This document shows, one piece after another, positions 9,471-22,760 of a DNA stretch of 64,000 bases (positions are counted from its first letter, which is position 1; each line of letters begins with the position of its first letter). Source of the stretch: Deroplatys truncata (taxonomy: Eukaryota > Arthropoda > Insecta > Mantodea > Mantidae); contig CM060990.1 of the NCBI GenBank assembly GCA_030765065.1, positions 457,892,321 through 457,956,320 on the forward strand, in the 5' to 3' direction. The notes below the pieces were generated by a model. That model saw only the letters and a program-made list of their open reading frames with translations. It made no database searches and was not told the origin of the DNA. The position numbers were made by a program, and so were the translations under genes.

Positions 9471-12400
9471 GTGGAATAATTTGTTATAAACTTATAATTA
9501 TAAAATAAACAGTACGAATGAAAAGACATGGAGAATATGCAAACCATGCATTATTCTTTCATGCCAAGAAGGATGCAAATAAAAGAAGTACAGACATAAA
9601 GTGACTTGTCCATTCTCTCCCCCCCCTAATACCCACATAATCTAATTGTGTGTGCGGTATACGTATGCATATATATAGGTTTATATATGTTATAATTAAT
9701 TATAATTATACTTTAGTAACTATATATATATAATTACTAAATTATAATTTTGAAATCCTAAACAAGTATGATAGGTTATAGAGTACCGGATTTTCGAATA
9801 CGTTAAATGAAACGAAAGCTATGCCCAATTTATGTGTTCCAAGTTAAAACCGTACTATTTGATTTAATTTTTATTTTTAAGTCTGATTCAACCTTTTGTC
9901 AATTTACAACAGATTCCTATTATTAATGTCCAAGTGCAATGTAAGAAAGCACCATCACGAGAGCTCATAAGTAAAAAGATTTACAATAACGCCGAGAAGA
10001 CAGGCATCGACATTACTAAAACCATCAGAACTTCAATCTTCGATGCCCTCCTAAGATATATAGAAGTCTGCACTCACCACGAGATTCAAAGGAGAAAACA
10101 ATCGAGAGCACAGTCTCACTTTGGATGGCTCTAATGGTAGAAAGAACAAGTACTAATTTGCCTCAAGTTTACTTCATTTACTCCAGGTTGATTGATAATA
10201 TTGAATAATTGTACTTCTGGTAACAAAAATACATTTATTTAATTGGGCTTTCCTACGATATATTTAAAGATGAAGTAATATTTTTTGTGCCAGAAAAAGA
10301 GATAAAGCCTTACACAGAGTGGAGAATGTATCTATTTGTATTGTTACAAAAGCAACTTTCGGTTTCTCTTTTCTGGTAGTATTGCAAATACTAGCATTTC
10401 TCCAATGGTGCTGGAAACCTGCTCAAAGTAATACCGTTTCGACAGATTACCCAACTATTTAGTAGCATTTACTTAAAGGCTGTTCTTAGGTCGAGGCTTT
10501 GGTTACGTAAAAATGCAAATCCTATTTTTTTTTAAGTTTTCAACTACTTTGTCTGAAAATGAAATTTTAAATGAATGTTACGTACAAAGGAACCGTCTTA
10601 AATGTTGTGTCGATAGCTTTCTTAGTTTAGAATTTACTGAGCATCAAAAATTAATTTTAATGCACCATGCCAAATGTTTCACAAGCAGCAATGTTATGTT
10701 AGTTTAGTTCAAAATAAAATAAGCTTTTAAAATTTGTCTTTCAAATTTCTATTTTTAGATTAAACTCTTTATAAAGCCAATTACTCAGAAACCCTTCACA
10801 ACACACATTATTTATCATTAATATGAGTGATTTAATTCTTTAACTTTTCGGAATGTATACTAAAGGTTTTAGAGGATTTTGATGAAAACTCATCACGTGG
10901 AACATTTTTAACGAGAGAAAGTGCAATGAAAATGAATTGGCACAAAAACGAATTTAAAATAAAGCGTGCGCTTTGATTTAACTTTTTGCATATAAAGATA
11001 AGCATCCACAATATCGAAAGTACGAATGATTTTGGACTGATTTTAAATCAATTAATTTTTGGAGGCACAATACAAATGTTCGCTTTACGGAGATTTTCAC
11101 CTAATTTCATATATTCTCATAAGGGAATCGAGGACTGAATTAACCAATTTCTATGATCTTTAAACTATTTAAATCAAAATTCGTACACGTGTTCTTAATT
11201 GTAGCGATAATTTATGGGTAATTGTTTTGAATATGCTAATTTATTTCCAATATATTAAATATTTTAAAAAATTAATAAAATATTGATAGAACTTTGAAGG
11301 CTCCTTGCAGAGTAGAACTGACGCAAGCTAAGAAATAAATTGCTTAAAATGTTTTAGGCTTAAAAAATGAGACTAACTGTTGTTATTTCTTTTCATATTT
11401 TTCAATTACAATTTGTAAATTACTTATGATTATTTTCCGAGCAAGTTTCAGTACGAAAAAATGATGACTAGAATTCTGAAATACCCGTGAAGATCACTAA
11501 CATCGATTAGAGGACGCCTCTTGTAAAAGGAACCATTTATATGCTGACAAATGCACATTGGGTAAAAATGCAAAAGAAAGCATTAATTGATAAGCCCCTT
11601 AACCGCTGTACACTGACCGCTTTAACATTATTAATATACCTTTATAAATGGTAACATGCAAAAAGCTATAATGTCATATGGTATTGGTCTCGAGTGTATT
11701 TGCGCATAGATATATACATATAATTAGATCATGACGGTTTTGTTCAAAATCTCAGTCACAGTGTTATTTATGCCAGGACTGTATTGTTATTTTAACCGTT
11801 TTGATTAAAAGATTATTTTCTTTTAATGTTATGCAAAACATGCACTGTGCATAAAGTATATTTCTGTTATATTTTATTCCCCTGGAAAGGATGCAACTCT
11901 TGTTTTGAACGACATTTAAAGCGCTGAATAACTTTGGGAACAGACTTGATGTCCATTTTTCTACCGTTCAATTCTCTTGCACTTCTCCCTGAGAAATGGA
12001 GACAGATGCTGTAACATTTTCTACAGTATACCTCAAAGTATAATTTACATTTATTGTTGCTTTTTAAAACTTTGCAACATCAAATGTTTATTAAGAAAAA
12101 CTATTCGCTGTATAAAAATTTCTACCCGACGATTTGTTACAGAAGTATCACTTTAATAAACTTTCACTCATAGTTCAGTAGCTGTGGTAGAAAGTATATT
12201 TGATTTTAACCAATGATATTGATGTAAATTAAAACCACAAAAAAGACAAATGCAAGCTGAAGTGAAAATTGGAACACATGCTTCTTCACTTGTCAGTTAT
12301 CTCTATGCTTTAACGATTCAGAAAACCACTTCTGTTCCTCCTTAATTCGTCACCCTGTTCTTCTTCCTCTTAGATTTTAGGGCTAACTCATAGCGATAAA

Positions 12401-13089
12401 CGTTTATCTCTGGGGTTTGCGCTGTTTAAGACGAAATATAAAACCTGTGGTTTGTCACTCTTTATAAAATGTAAATAAACAGAGCTTCTCCTCGTGTGGA
12501 CAAGCACCATTCTCTCTGAACAACCACTGCTTGTTCTATCACAGCAACAACTCCATGTTTTGCATTCAGTTTAACGTGACAAGGGAATATTGACATACCC
12601 AGTGCTCAAGAGGACATACATAGATATACGCTCCTACACAGCATGTATTCCTCACTCGCCTCATCCCGAGTACTATGCACATCTGTATGCCATTCGCCTA
12701 ACCCAAAAACTATTATGTAACTATAAAGGATATTACTCTAGTGTGAGGATATTTCGTATATATTAACGCGTGATTCAACGTATCTCCGAAGTTCACTTCT
12801 TAAAAATAACTACTCCATCGTTACCGTACTTAGTGAAATTACGTCGACTGTTACATTTGGCTGAAACAGCAACCAAAACTCCAGTTAGCTTGTAATGTTC
12901 AGCCTGTCCTAAATTTCTCAATAAGGAGTAACTTCTCGTCAAATTTCCAGTTTTCATCCAGGAACTCGGATTATTACTGTATTAAGTTTCTTTAGTTTAC
13001 TGAATTAAATGGTAAGGCAAAACTAACCAGGCAGCTTTGACTTGACACGTGTTAGTTTATGCACACGTAAAACAGTCAAAACCTAAAGT
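9471..13089. other. Long A+T-rich gene-free stretch
   Basis: No coding region, RNA gene or assignable repeat recognised over 3.6 kb. There are short palindromic A+T runs at about 9660-9760 (TATATATA, TAATTATAATTATA). A 66-codon ORF at 9934-10134 and a 64-codon ORF at 10513-10707 have no recognisable motif and are probably chance. Confidence 0.55.
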
Positions 13090-13560
13090 CAGGGTATAAT
13101 TATGGCCAAAAAGTAACGTAATGATTGCATTATAATGACAGCTTCAGAACAAACGGGGGTAGAAAATAACTGGCCTTTAGTAATGGTCACAAATGTAACA
13201 GGGACAGCTAAATTCACTACGTACGCGTATGCCTACTAGGAATTTCTCCTTTTTTATCGCTGAAACTCGTTAATAAATGCCAATACGTAATATTTTACTG
13301 CTTCCCAAGATAGCGTGACACTATGTTTCTGTTAAATCATCCGCCGACAGAAATATCACTTTGTTAGCTGCCTTCCAAGACGTGATGTAAATATGCAGAA
13401 CTTTTGTAGCTCATCTTCTTCCTCTCCTTCAATTCAACTGATTAGTCTGGCCATGTACTCTAAAATGAGTAAGCGCATGAAAGCTAGTTGCGGAGGTATT
13501 TCGCATATGTAGATAATAATTACGTTAAATGTTCAGTATGCGGAAAGCAAAAATGAGTAG
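13090..13560 (+). repeat. Unclassified dispersed repeat, copy 1
   Basis: Diverged direct relative of 54120-54560. Shared blocks in the same order: AAAAAGTAACGTAATG; CACTACGTACGCG versus CTCTACGTACTCG; TAGCGTGACACTAT versus TAGCATGACACTAT; CGACAGAAATATCA versus CGGCTGAAATATCA; TCTAAAATGAGTAAGCGC versus TCTAAAATGAGCAAGCGC. No coding capacity and no termini identified, so the family is unknown. Confidence 0.55.
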
Positions 13561-15587
13561 TTTAGTGGCAGTTTTTCCTAAGTCACAAACTTCAAAATAA
13601 ACTTAATGTTGCAATCTGTGAAATTTCTGTTTAATGGACACGAATTATGAGGTGAAGAGCAACTCGAAAATATAGTCCTTTTCAAAAGAGATTAACCAGT
13701 CTTCTAGTCTATTTTATTCATGTTTATCATGCAGTGTAGTTTGCTAACCGAAATCTTATGGTGATAGAAACATCTATCACGTGAATCAAATTTCAAGAGC
13801 ATTAAAAGAATGCCAGATATAAACGGCTATGGAAACGATAGCCTACAAGGAATTAAGAGACATGCCTAAATACCGTAATTCACTGATGCTTTACAGCCAA
13901 TCAGAATACATTATATTAGTATTTCAAATCTGGTGTAAATTGTGCTTCATACTAGGATATCATGAATGGTATATTGTAATATTTGCTTAATAAAGTTAAA
14001 AGTATAATAGATGTTTAAAATGTGTAGAAAGGCAGTAACGTTGAAAGCAAATTCCCGAATGAGCCCCCCTAACATAAAGATAGACTAGAGCTATTGAAAA
14101 AAGCTTAGTATCAAGGTACAAAGCAGCTAGTGGTATCATTGCCATTTGCTCAGTCTTGTGAAGTAGCAGCCAGGTTCGAGTTTAGCAATGTAGCTTCCCC
14201 CAACTTTCTTTACTGCTTTGGGCTCGGGATTAGGCATTTGGGCACAGAATACTGTGTAAAAGTTACAAATAACGTATATCAACCGTTGCGGTATAATAAT
14301 TAGCGTTTGGGATAAATTCCTCTGTTCAGGTCCTAGAGGATTAAAGTTAAATGGAAATGCCTCTTTACTGCGGCCATTCCACCCCAGCAGTTGAGAAGTT
14401 AAATCCTAACGATCATATGATAGATATGTGAAAATGTCTACAAGGAAATATTCCTGTATCTCCCTACTTTGAGGTCAAAGTCAACCTATTCTTTTAAACC
14501 TTCTGCAGCTTCCTTGCGCTGGTACAACAATTAATGAATAATGTGCTTTGGGCACAAGAATCTTTACAATAAGCGGAGTTTCAGGATAAGTAGTGTTTGC
14601 TCAAAGGGCCAATGTTTGCATGTAGGACTATAAAGACTAACATCAGCGGGTTGCATAGATGCGGAACCTAGAGATGACGACTGATTTGCCTGATATATTC
14701 GACATATTCGCTTGAATTAAGGTTTGCTACTACAATTCGCTTGAGTAAAATCCTTATAATGTTATTCACTATCATGTAATCCGGCAACAGAGAAGAAGAA
14801 TTCCGTGATACTGTTCTTGTACTTATTTCTAATGCGAAAGAAGGGCGACCTGCTCCGTAATGCACAGCCAGGGAGCCATTAACAGTATGTGAACAGATGG
14901 GAAGGGCGGAAGGACGGAATAGCAATGCTGGATGTCCAAAAAGATCTGTATAGTAATTCCGCAAGATGATTTTTATTTCAACGGAAATAATACAAGGAAT
15001 TCTTTTACATTTTGGCAATGTAATCATAGCAGTTGAAACATTGTGCTTTGATTGTTATAAGTAGATTCTAACGAAGTAGGTATATATTCTTAGGTGGTTG
15101 TGGATCTGAAATTATTTCCTGTATGGTCATTAAACAAATGAAGCAGAAAGGAATATTTGAGTCACATTTTATGTAAGATATTTCTAACAAAATTTTGAAA
15201 GTATTAATGATAAATGTTGTAGTGAATACTAAATTAAATAAACATTTTGGGTCTCCTTTTCCCATGTCTTTGTATATACAATACATAATTATTCTTCCCT
15301 TAAGCAACGGCCACAGGATTAAAATGTAGAAAACATCTTAAATATTGGAACAACAAACTGCAATTAAAAATGCGTTTCATTCAGTAACAAACTAATATTT
15401 CGCTTTGTTAATTTGTTATAACAAACCTTTTTCCCCACACGAAGTAACAATAAACATGTATTTTGTTAAAAAGGTCCTATTGACATAAATGGTCATAATC
15501 TCATAATGATAATGATATTGTTGACGATTATAATACTTGGTACTACTACTACAACTACTACTTCTACCACTACTACTACTTCTTATA

Positions 15588-15626
<39 letters not shown>

Positions 15627-16580
15627 TAGGTTTCTAAACTAAGTATATACATTTACCTACCATTATATGCAATCTCGTATTTAAATAAAAGATACTGTTT
15701 GTCATAACCATCTCAGATATACCTACTTTATTCGCAATAGCTGTTACTCAAGCAGCCACTTGAGGGATCATTACCCCCAACTTTCAACATTTTTGAACAT
15801 CTGTATGATGTGCTCAAAGCTTAACTAGCAAACAGTTGATGATGCCTTGTCTGTTGCATTCTAGGATAAACCTGTTACATTACTATGGAGATAAACTGCC
15901 TTGAGTTATTGTTTTTCAAAGTTTTGCTTCCACGAATGCCTGATTCTGAAGGTACCGTTTCTGCTTCCGCTCATTAAGTCTTTCTAAGGAAAAGGCACCA
16001 CAATTACCCTCCCTATATCGTGAGTTGGTTTTCTATAGTGAGTTTTGTTGCCCAGGGCATTGTACTTTGTGTCAAAGCCGCTCTCTAGAACAGATTGCTT
16101 TGCAGCTCGGGAAAGACGTTAAAGAGAAGTGGAATGAAACAGGCGGAAAGAGATGGAGAACCCATTGCGATTTGTTGTACATCTCCTTTGAATCGCAACT
16201 TTCCGTGCTGTGGAATGTAACTTTGTAGAAGGGGTTCACCTTTTAGACTGAATCAGGAACAATCTGGAAGAACCTTCTAATCTCCTTAGCTGACTTCCTT
16301 TTCATTTACTTCTTGACTTTCGGGAGGTTTTAGATCTTCTGTGTCAACTTCAAGTTTCAGCAGTAGAAGGTTTGAGATAATGCATGTCTAGCTCTTGCCA
16401 GAGAAAGTGAAATACCTCTGATCGACAGCACGTTTAAAGTGGTTAAAATTATTCACCATGAGATCTTTTATCCAAACTGCGTGTTTTCAGAAACTCGCTC
16501 ACTTAAACTTTATTTATCACTAGATAACACTGCCGTGCTTTCCGAGAGTAGCAGTTTACATTTAACGAGACTGATAGTTG
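13561..16580. other. Gene-free stretch with (TAA)n microsatellite
   Basis: No gene recognised. A compound ACT/TAA microsatellite occupies about 15540-15626. The 119-codon minus-strand ORF at 14668-15027 has no motif that I recognise. Small imperfect GC islands (e.g. 14870-14920) look unremarkable. Confidence 0.55.
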
Positions 16581-16589
16581 AAAATTGTA

Positions 16590-17370
16590 CAAAAGTACTC
16601 AAAATTCTTAATTTAGGCTTTTTAACTTCTTATAAAAAGCGATTCTCTAGGAACGTTTTCTTGTTAATATGTTTGCTATCGGAGATAAAAGAGAGAATTA
16701 TGTAGCGACTTAAATAACCCTGAGCGGAGGACATGGAGAGCATTTGAGACCTTTTCTGATATTTCTTGCATGTTTTATAGAATTTTTAGAGGTGCAATTG
16801 CACCAGATTGTAAATTAATGGTTTTAAGCAAAAAGGTACACTATTTTATGAAGCAATATTAAGTAAAATTTTAGGGCAGTTAATTCTTCAATACGTTTTT
16901 TCTGGGTTGTAAGTTTTTAGAAATTTTTCAGTATTTAATGGGACCGATCTGTGAAAATCGGGCAATAATTATAAAAAAAAGTTACAATTTAGGTTTTTAA
17001 CTTATTATTGTGTCCGATTTTCTAAGAACGTTTTGGTGTAAATGTTTCTTGCTATCTGAATGAAAATGAGAGTTAGGTGATGATTTGAATAATCCTAAGC
17101 GAATAGCGTGGTTGCGATTTTTATGTGTTTCCTAGTATTTCTCAGATCTTTTAAAAGTTTTTTAGATGCGTTTTTCAAAATTAGCTACTCCTATGCTAAT
17201 TAGTTTCTGAATTATATATTTTAAGTAAAATGTACACTATTTAATAAAAGATACGTAAGCAGAATTTCAAGCCAGTTTTTATGAGCTAATTTTCCTGTGC
17301 GTATTTCCCTCCCCCCCTTGACCGTAATATTTTAGACACTTTTCAGCATTTTAAAGGCTCATTGCAATGC
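16590..17370 (+). repeat. Tandem duplication P, two diverged ~375-bp units
   Basis: Unit 1 spans about 16590-16960 and unit 2 about 16965-17370. Landmarks recur 375 bp apart: GGAACGTTTTC at 16650 and AGAACGTTTTGG at 17025; CGACTTAAATAACCCTGAGC versus TGATTTGAATAATCCTAAGC; TAAGCAAAAAGGTACACTAT versus TAAGTAAAATGTACACTAT; then a T-rich block with TTTTTAGAAATTTTTCAG versus ATTTTAGACACTTTTCAG. No coding sequence. Divergence is considerable, so the duplication is old. Confidence 0.6.
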
Positions 17371-17372
17371 AA

Positions 17373-18310
17373 CTTTTAAGTTATCAGAGTGAAACTTCGG
17401 AAATATACGAACTAAAACTTGATGTGCGGTTATTAATTTAAAGCAAATATGTTACGCTAACAAGCTCGTCTAAGATTAATAAGTATGTATTTTTTTACAA
17501 AAGCCGAAAGTAACAATTGAACAAAAATTACTTGTCTTAAAAATAATTAATTTAAAGGTATCTTTCTTAGCGAACTTATTTTCTAACTCGATAGGAACAT
17601 AAATTCAAAATATTATTTAAAAATTGTTAAAAATTACATCGTAAGGAGAATTTCTTGTAAAATACCTTAAGTTTGTGTTTTAAAATGCATAATGCAGGAA
17701 CGACTTAACATATCTGCACCAACCTTTGCAACTACATTTCTTTATACAGACATAAGATGTGTCAGAAAATTTAAAACACTCAGTAGAAAACTTAGGGTTT
17801 TAAAAAATTCACAAATCGGACCCCTTAAAATGCTTCTTACGATGCAAATTCGAAGCTTACAGACTAAAAGTTCGAAATTAGTTTCGCTAATAAACGCTTA
17901 CTAAAACTTTCTATATAGTTATTAGTGTTAGACAACAAGCTCATCCTAGTTTCATAGGTATATATTTTTTTTAGAAAAGCCCAAACTCACAATTGAACAA
18001 AAATAACTGTTTAATACAATGCAATTAATTTAATTTAAAATTATATTTCTTAGCAATATTATTTTCTAGCTCAATAAGGAATATAAATAAGTAAATGTTT
18101 AAAAATTATTAAATTCGCATGGTAAGGAACATTTTCATAAAATATCTTAAATTTGTGTTTTAAAATACATAATCCAGGAACGACTTAACTTATATGTACC
18201 ACAAGCTTTGCAATCGCACTTCTTTATGCAGACATAAGATGTAAAAAATTCAAACATCTCAGTAGAGTACATTGGCTTTTGGAAAATCCAAAGATCGGTC
18301 CCCATAAAGC
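17373..18310 (+). repeat. Tandem duplication Q, two diverged ~480-bp units
   Basis: Unit 1 is about 17373-17845 and unit 2 about 17846-18310. Shared blocks: ACAAGCTCGTC/ACAAGCTCATC; AGTAACAATTGAACAAAAAT versus ACTCACAATTGAACAAAAAT; TTTGTGTTTTAAAATGCATA versus TTTGTGTTTTAAAATACATA; CAGGAACGACTTAAC (17694 and 18175, 480 bp apart); CAGACATAAGATGT; AATCGGACCCC versus GATCGGTCCCC. It directly follows duplication P. P unit 1 ends in GGGACCGATC, the reverse of the Q ends, which hints at an inverted relation between P and Q. Confidence 0.65.
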
Positions 18311-18319
18311 AACCATTTG

Positions 18320-20590
18320 ATCTTTCTTAGTGCTGTCGCACCTTTCACGCCACTTGCCGGGCCGACAAACGCAATAGTTAACTCCCAACGAATCGGGAGT
18401 AACATCCGTACAAGATTAAAATTCTCACAGTTTCAGCTATAACTACAACAAAAATACGCATGTACTTTCCAACAGTAAATGTAGAAAGTGTATTCTTGTT
18501 ACATGCACATATTTCTGTGTTGGTTTAGAATTTTCTTTAACCTGACAAGTAATTTTGTAAAACTTAGTCAGTCATTAGCCTGATACTTTCCTTCATTTAA
18601 TCCGTGTCTCAACTTTAGTTTACCCTTCAGTAAGTAGATGCTTTCTTACCCTTTAGTTTTCAACGAGGACAGGTTCTGTAACTGTAAATTTAGTGCTTTT
18701 ACTTGGCCGATTTACCTAGATATTTAATTAAAAACACCTAACCTGCAATGCTCATTTTTCACATATAAATACTGAATGTAAGTTTTTCTGTTACACTGTA
18801 TGCATGCAAAGATAGAAAAGCTATAGCAAAGCATTAATGCCACCTCTAAGAAGTTACAGCACCTGCAACGGTTTATGAGGATGACCATTGCTTTGCAAAA
18901 GAACTGAAAAATAGTTAATGTCAAACTGAAGTGATGTGAAGGTCACAACAAAGTGTGAGGCATGTAGCTGCCTTATCATTTGCAGAGCCGCCAAATGTTA
19001 TATAGGGGGCGATAAAATCAAGAAAGAACCACAAGATATCTGTAACCAATGTAAATGGTGATTACAGACACTTGGTAGTGTTTATGTGGCACTTTTCATG
19101 TTACTTATCATTATCAAAATTAATATTGGAAAGCTACACTCTGTATTCTAAACAAATGCTTACCACTGATTAACAACTTCTTTCCAAATTCAAAAAAATT
19201 TGGGAATTTCCCTACGCTAAATAGTTTTATTAAACTTTAGATAGTTAAAATCTTAAATTATTGGTAAATTTTTATAAAAACTGTTCTTCGGAAGGCTATC
19301 AAATCTGAAAATGACTTCATTTACGAGCCTCTTATTTTTCTAGGTTAATATTTTGTCTTTCTAGATGACATAAATGTTCTAAAAATATTTATACTCTTAA
19401 AAATGTTATTCAGTTTTCTCGGAATTTCTTTCGAAAATGCCAATCTATTTACGAGAGTGAAAACTCTGAACCTAAAGTATGGGCATTAAGAGGTACTGTA
19501 CATACACAAAAATTTAAGATCTCTGTCTTTAGCAGTTTTTGAGAAAATGTACCACTAACATATAAGTGTTAAAGTGTTTTTAAAAGTTCATAGCATTTTC
19601 AAACAGTCATAGCAAAAATGCAAGAGTATAGGAATATTTTCAAAACTATTTTTATTCAGAAGGAATTGATGAGTCTGTGTTAGTACTTTATTGCAACACT
19701 GGTTAGAGATTTTGTATGTTATATTGTAATTGTACCTTTAAGCCAGATGAGTTTTGTGCAAACTTTCAACTTGTCCGTAAAGCTAAATTGACTAAATGTT
19801 ATTCTTTGAACACTATTGGTTGCAAATATGCATTTAATGTTGGGCATGCTTTTTCGCCAGCTACACAAGAGAATTTTTGAAGGCATATAAAATATGAGAG
19901 AAGTATCTTGACTCCAAAGACAGCTGAATAATAATTGTAATGGAACATTTTTGAGAAAATTGTTATTTATTCTTAAACACTCTTCCGTACTTTTAGTAGC
20001 AATAGCATATACAGCGTTGGATAAAACTCCACGAGCATGATTCAAGATTTGAACTAAAAGCATTTTGAACTTCATAATTCACCATTTTAACCTATTAGTT
20101 AAAGTTAAAACTCAGAATTTAATAGCCCAATTAAATAGCTTTGTAATAATCTTGGTAACGTGTACGTCAAATTTAACGTGCGTTTTACAAAGTATACCAA
20201 TAATCATACAGAGTTAACTTTTCGCGCTATCAACTTTATTGCACTAGTGCGTGGCAGATAATTATAAAACAAAAAAGGAACCAGCCAGATCACTGTGATT
20301 TACTATATGTGTGTAATGTTTTAAGCGCTCTCGAATATTTATAAGTTATTAGGAATTCTATTAACCAACTTATTTATATGAAAATAACACCGTAATGTAA
20401 GCCAGAAAATACACAAGGAAATAAATAATGCAGTATGTGCCATTTTATATGGAATAATCAATTCATGTTTATTTTAAGTATAACTCAAAAATATCATCGA
20501 AAGTTTGGGTCATCCGGGTAGAATTGCCCATTTAAATATTACATCTTTAAATGTGCTTACTAAAGAGTATTTCGTTATGTACGTACCTTC
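18320..20590. other. Gene-free A+T-rich stretch
   Basis: No gene, RNA or classified repeat recognised. The 118-codon minus-strand ORF at 19719-20075 has no known motif and ordinary A+T-rich composition. Confidence 0.5.
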
Positions 20591-20605
20591 TGATTTACAG
20601 AGCGC

Positions 20606-21130
20606 GAGGGATGGAATGGTACTTGACCTCCAAGGAACCCAGGGCGGAACTTAGCCTCTGATTTCTTTTCGCGTTTCTGGGGACGGAACTTACAGTCTGC
20701 TTACTCCATCCTCTTAGCACTGATAACTTCTCGGTTGCCTACAGATAAGGCGCCCAAAAACTAATGAACAAACTTGGACACTTCAAAGTGCCTTGCATTT
20801 TCAGACATTGGTCCCCTCTTAAAGGCAAAGGTACGTATCACGGAGAGACTCCCAGAACAGGGCAGAGCACCGCACGCAGGCCAGTCGGCCCTTTTTGCTT
20901 CCAACGTGACCCCTGGGAGGAAAGGGTGAAGGGAGAGACCCGAAGGGCGACCAGATCCGAATGCACACTGGCGCAAACATGGACGGGGTCCCTAAAATTC
21001 CCAGATAGAACGCATCCGATACCGCAGGTCCCTGCCCACAAGCCATCAACCTTTAGGGTCCCCGGATCGGAGCTCCACGCTGAGAAGAGACCTAACTGAG
21101 CTGTATCACAGCGACGCCAGGGAAGAAACT
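20606..21130. mobile_element. GC-rich 525-bp segment between 12-bp direct repeats
   Basis: TTTACAGAGCGC occurs at 20594-20605 and again at 21131-21142, bracketing a 525-bp segment much richer in G+C than its surroundings. The direct repeats are the size of a retroposon target duplication. The segment has overlapping ORFs on both strands, typical of GC-rich non-coding sequence. I recognise no termini or protein. It abuts the 3' side of SINE A1 (minus strand), so part of it could be an extended SINE body. Confidence 0.5.
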
Positions 21131-21189
21131 TTTACAGAGCGCAAGCCATCGCCCAGCCGCAACCCGTCAAACATCCTCGCCTGGTCCTG

Positions 21190-21402
21190 CAAAACTGAAA
21201 CAGATGACAAGGAAGATGATGGGTACAGGAAATGAGAGGAAGGAGAGACGTGGTAAAAGAACAACCACCCAGCATTCGCCTGGAGACCCGAGGAAACACG
21301 AAAAACCCATGGGGCAGAGTGGGCGGTCGCCGGGTATCGATCCCGGGTCCTTCCGAATACGGACCACAGATGTAACCACCTGAGCCTCCCGCTCGGTTTG
21401 GT
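21190..21402 (-). mobile_element. tRNA-derived SINE, family A, copy 1
   Basis: Read on the minus strand the head is CCGAGCGGGAGGCTCAGGTG followed by GTTACATCTGTGGTCCG. It carries an A-box-like GGCTCAGGTGGTT and, about 40 nt later, a B box in GGGATCGATACCC. The body includes CCCATGGGTTTTTCGTG and a pyrimidine-rich tail ending GTTTCAG. The same head and body occur at 34470-34664. Pol III promoter elements are inferred from consensus. Confidence 0.65.
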
Positions 21403-21409
21403 TCCCTCT

Positions 21410-22674
21410 TAAGAAATGATAACTTGTCGCCCCACACATTCTTACAGTGAGAGAGCAATTACTTTGAGTGACACATGCTGCTCTTGGTCAGCTCCTGGAG
21501 GGCTCATCATCTGCCTAACCAATCATCGCAGACCTGGGAGTTTGTCTTCCGGAAATAATTGGTTCGCGAGACAGCAAGCCCTCCACTGGCCATGAGGGGT
21601 GTGTAGCTTCTCCTTCACTGCAAGTGTTGTCACTGCAATCTGAAGTCACTCTATATCATTTCGGATATTGCCACCCTGTTTAAGATGATTTTTTTAGGAA
21701 AAATTGCTGTTTTGTCATTTAGTTGTATTTTTAAGCTAGCACTTTTGTGTACCATTTCATTGTCAGACTTGGTTTCTGAATATTATTTATGTAAGATACA
21801 TTTAACGTAAAAACGTTCTGAGTGACACAGAATACAAAGAGGGCAGCTTTCTTGTTTGACTTTCAGAAACACTTGACATAAACTAGAACGTGTCATATCT
21901 CATAAGATTTAATAAATGGTCTTAACTATAACTGTTGTCGAAGTAAAATTTCACGTGAAATTTTGCAACTCCTGTAAGAGGCATAACACGGACATGGTCA
22001 CTGCATGCAAAGTTGATTGCCCCTCTGTTTTGAAATGTCAAAGCATTCGCACTTAACCCTGGCATTCATAAACTCCTAGGAACGTACTGTATTTACTGCT
22101 GTAATCGTGAATGAAAACCCCTTCGCAGCTATTTTTGCAAGGATGTAACACTTGAGAAAGTAAAACAAACTTTTTCTTAAACTCACTTTGAATACAATGG
22201 AAATAAAACGCGAAAGTGCTACCCTATGGGAATGGAAAGGTTAAGTCCTCGACCGCGATTGTTTTTGTATTCCTGCTTTAACAATGCGGTAGATAAATCA
22301 CGGAGCCAGAGGGCGGGGCAAGTGTCTTGTCTCATCACAGCTGCTGCTCACTGGAAGGTAGGTGTGCATTTTCGTAAGTGATCAGACAAGCTTAAACAAG
22401 CAAGAGTCCATTAACATTTGGTCCCTCGGGGAAGGATGAAGATTCGCTACACTATCTTACCTAAGAACACAGTTCACAGCTTCAGGGTTCGTTTTATATA
22501 TCAGGCTACAGCTTAAGCTAACAAAACCTTACTCCATCGGCCTTCTTTGAGCCGTAGTGGAGGTAAAACTCAAATTACTCCACCAAATGCTCCATTTTCT
22601 TTCATTAGTCTTTTCAAAACAATTAAAATAGGATAACTAGTTGAGATGAACCAAACAACAGCAGCAGCAACAGC

Positions 22675-22676
<2 letters not shown>
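21410..22676. other. Gene-free stretch
   Basis: Mixed composition, no recognisable gene. Slightly GC-richer DNA at 21480-21620 may be part of the neighbouring repeat cluster, but I found no second copy in the window. Confidence 0.45.

Positions 22677-22757
<81 letters not shown>
22677..22757. repeat. (TAA)n microsatellite, about 26 units
   Basis: Perfect ATA/TAA trinucleotide array preceded by a short CAGCAGCAGCAA run. Poly-Leu and poly-Tyr reading frames through it are artefacts. Confidence 0.95.

Positions 22758-22760
<3 letters not shown>

Noticed and set aside
14668-15027. 119-codon minus-strand ORF
   Set aside because: No motif, no splice or promoter context and no second copy; likely chance.
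19719-20075. 118-codon minus-strand ORF
   Set aside because: A+T-rich composition, no motif recognised, no supporting signals.
20764-21099. 111-codon plus-strand ORF with several overlapping minus-strand ORFs
   Set aside because: Same GC-rich artefact; no conserved domain pattern.
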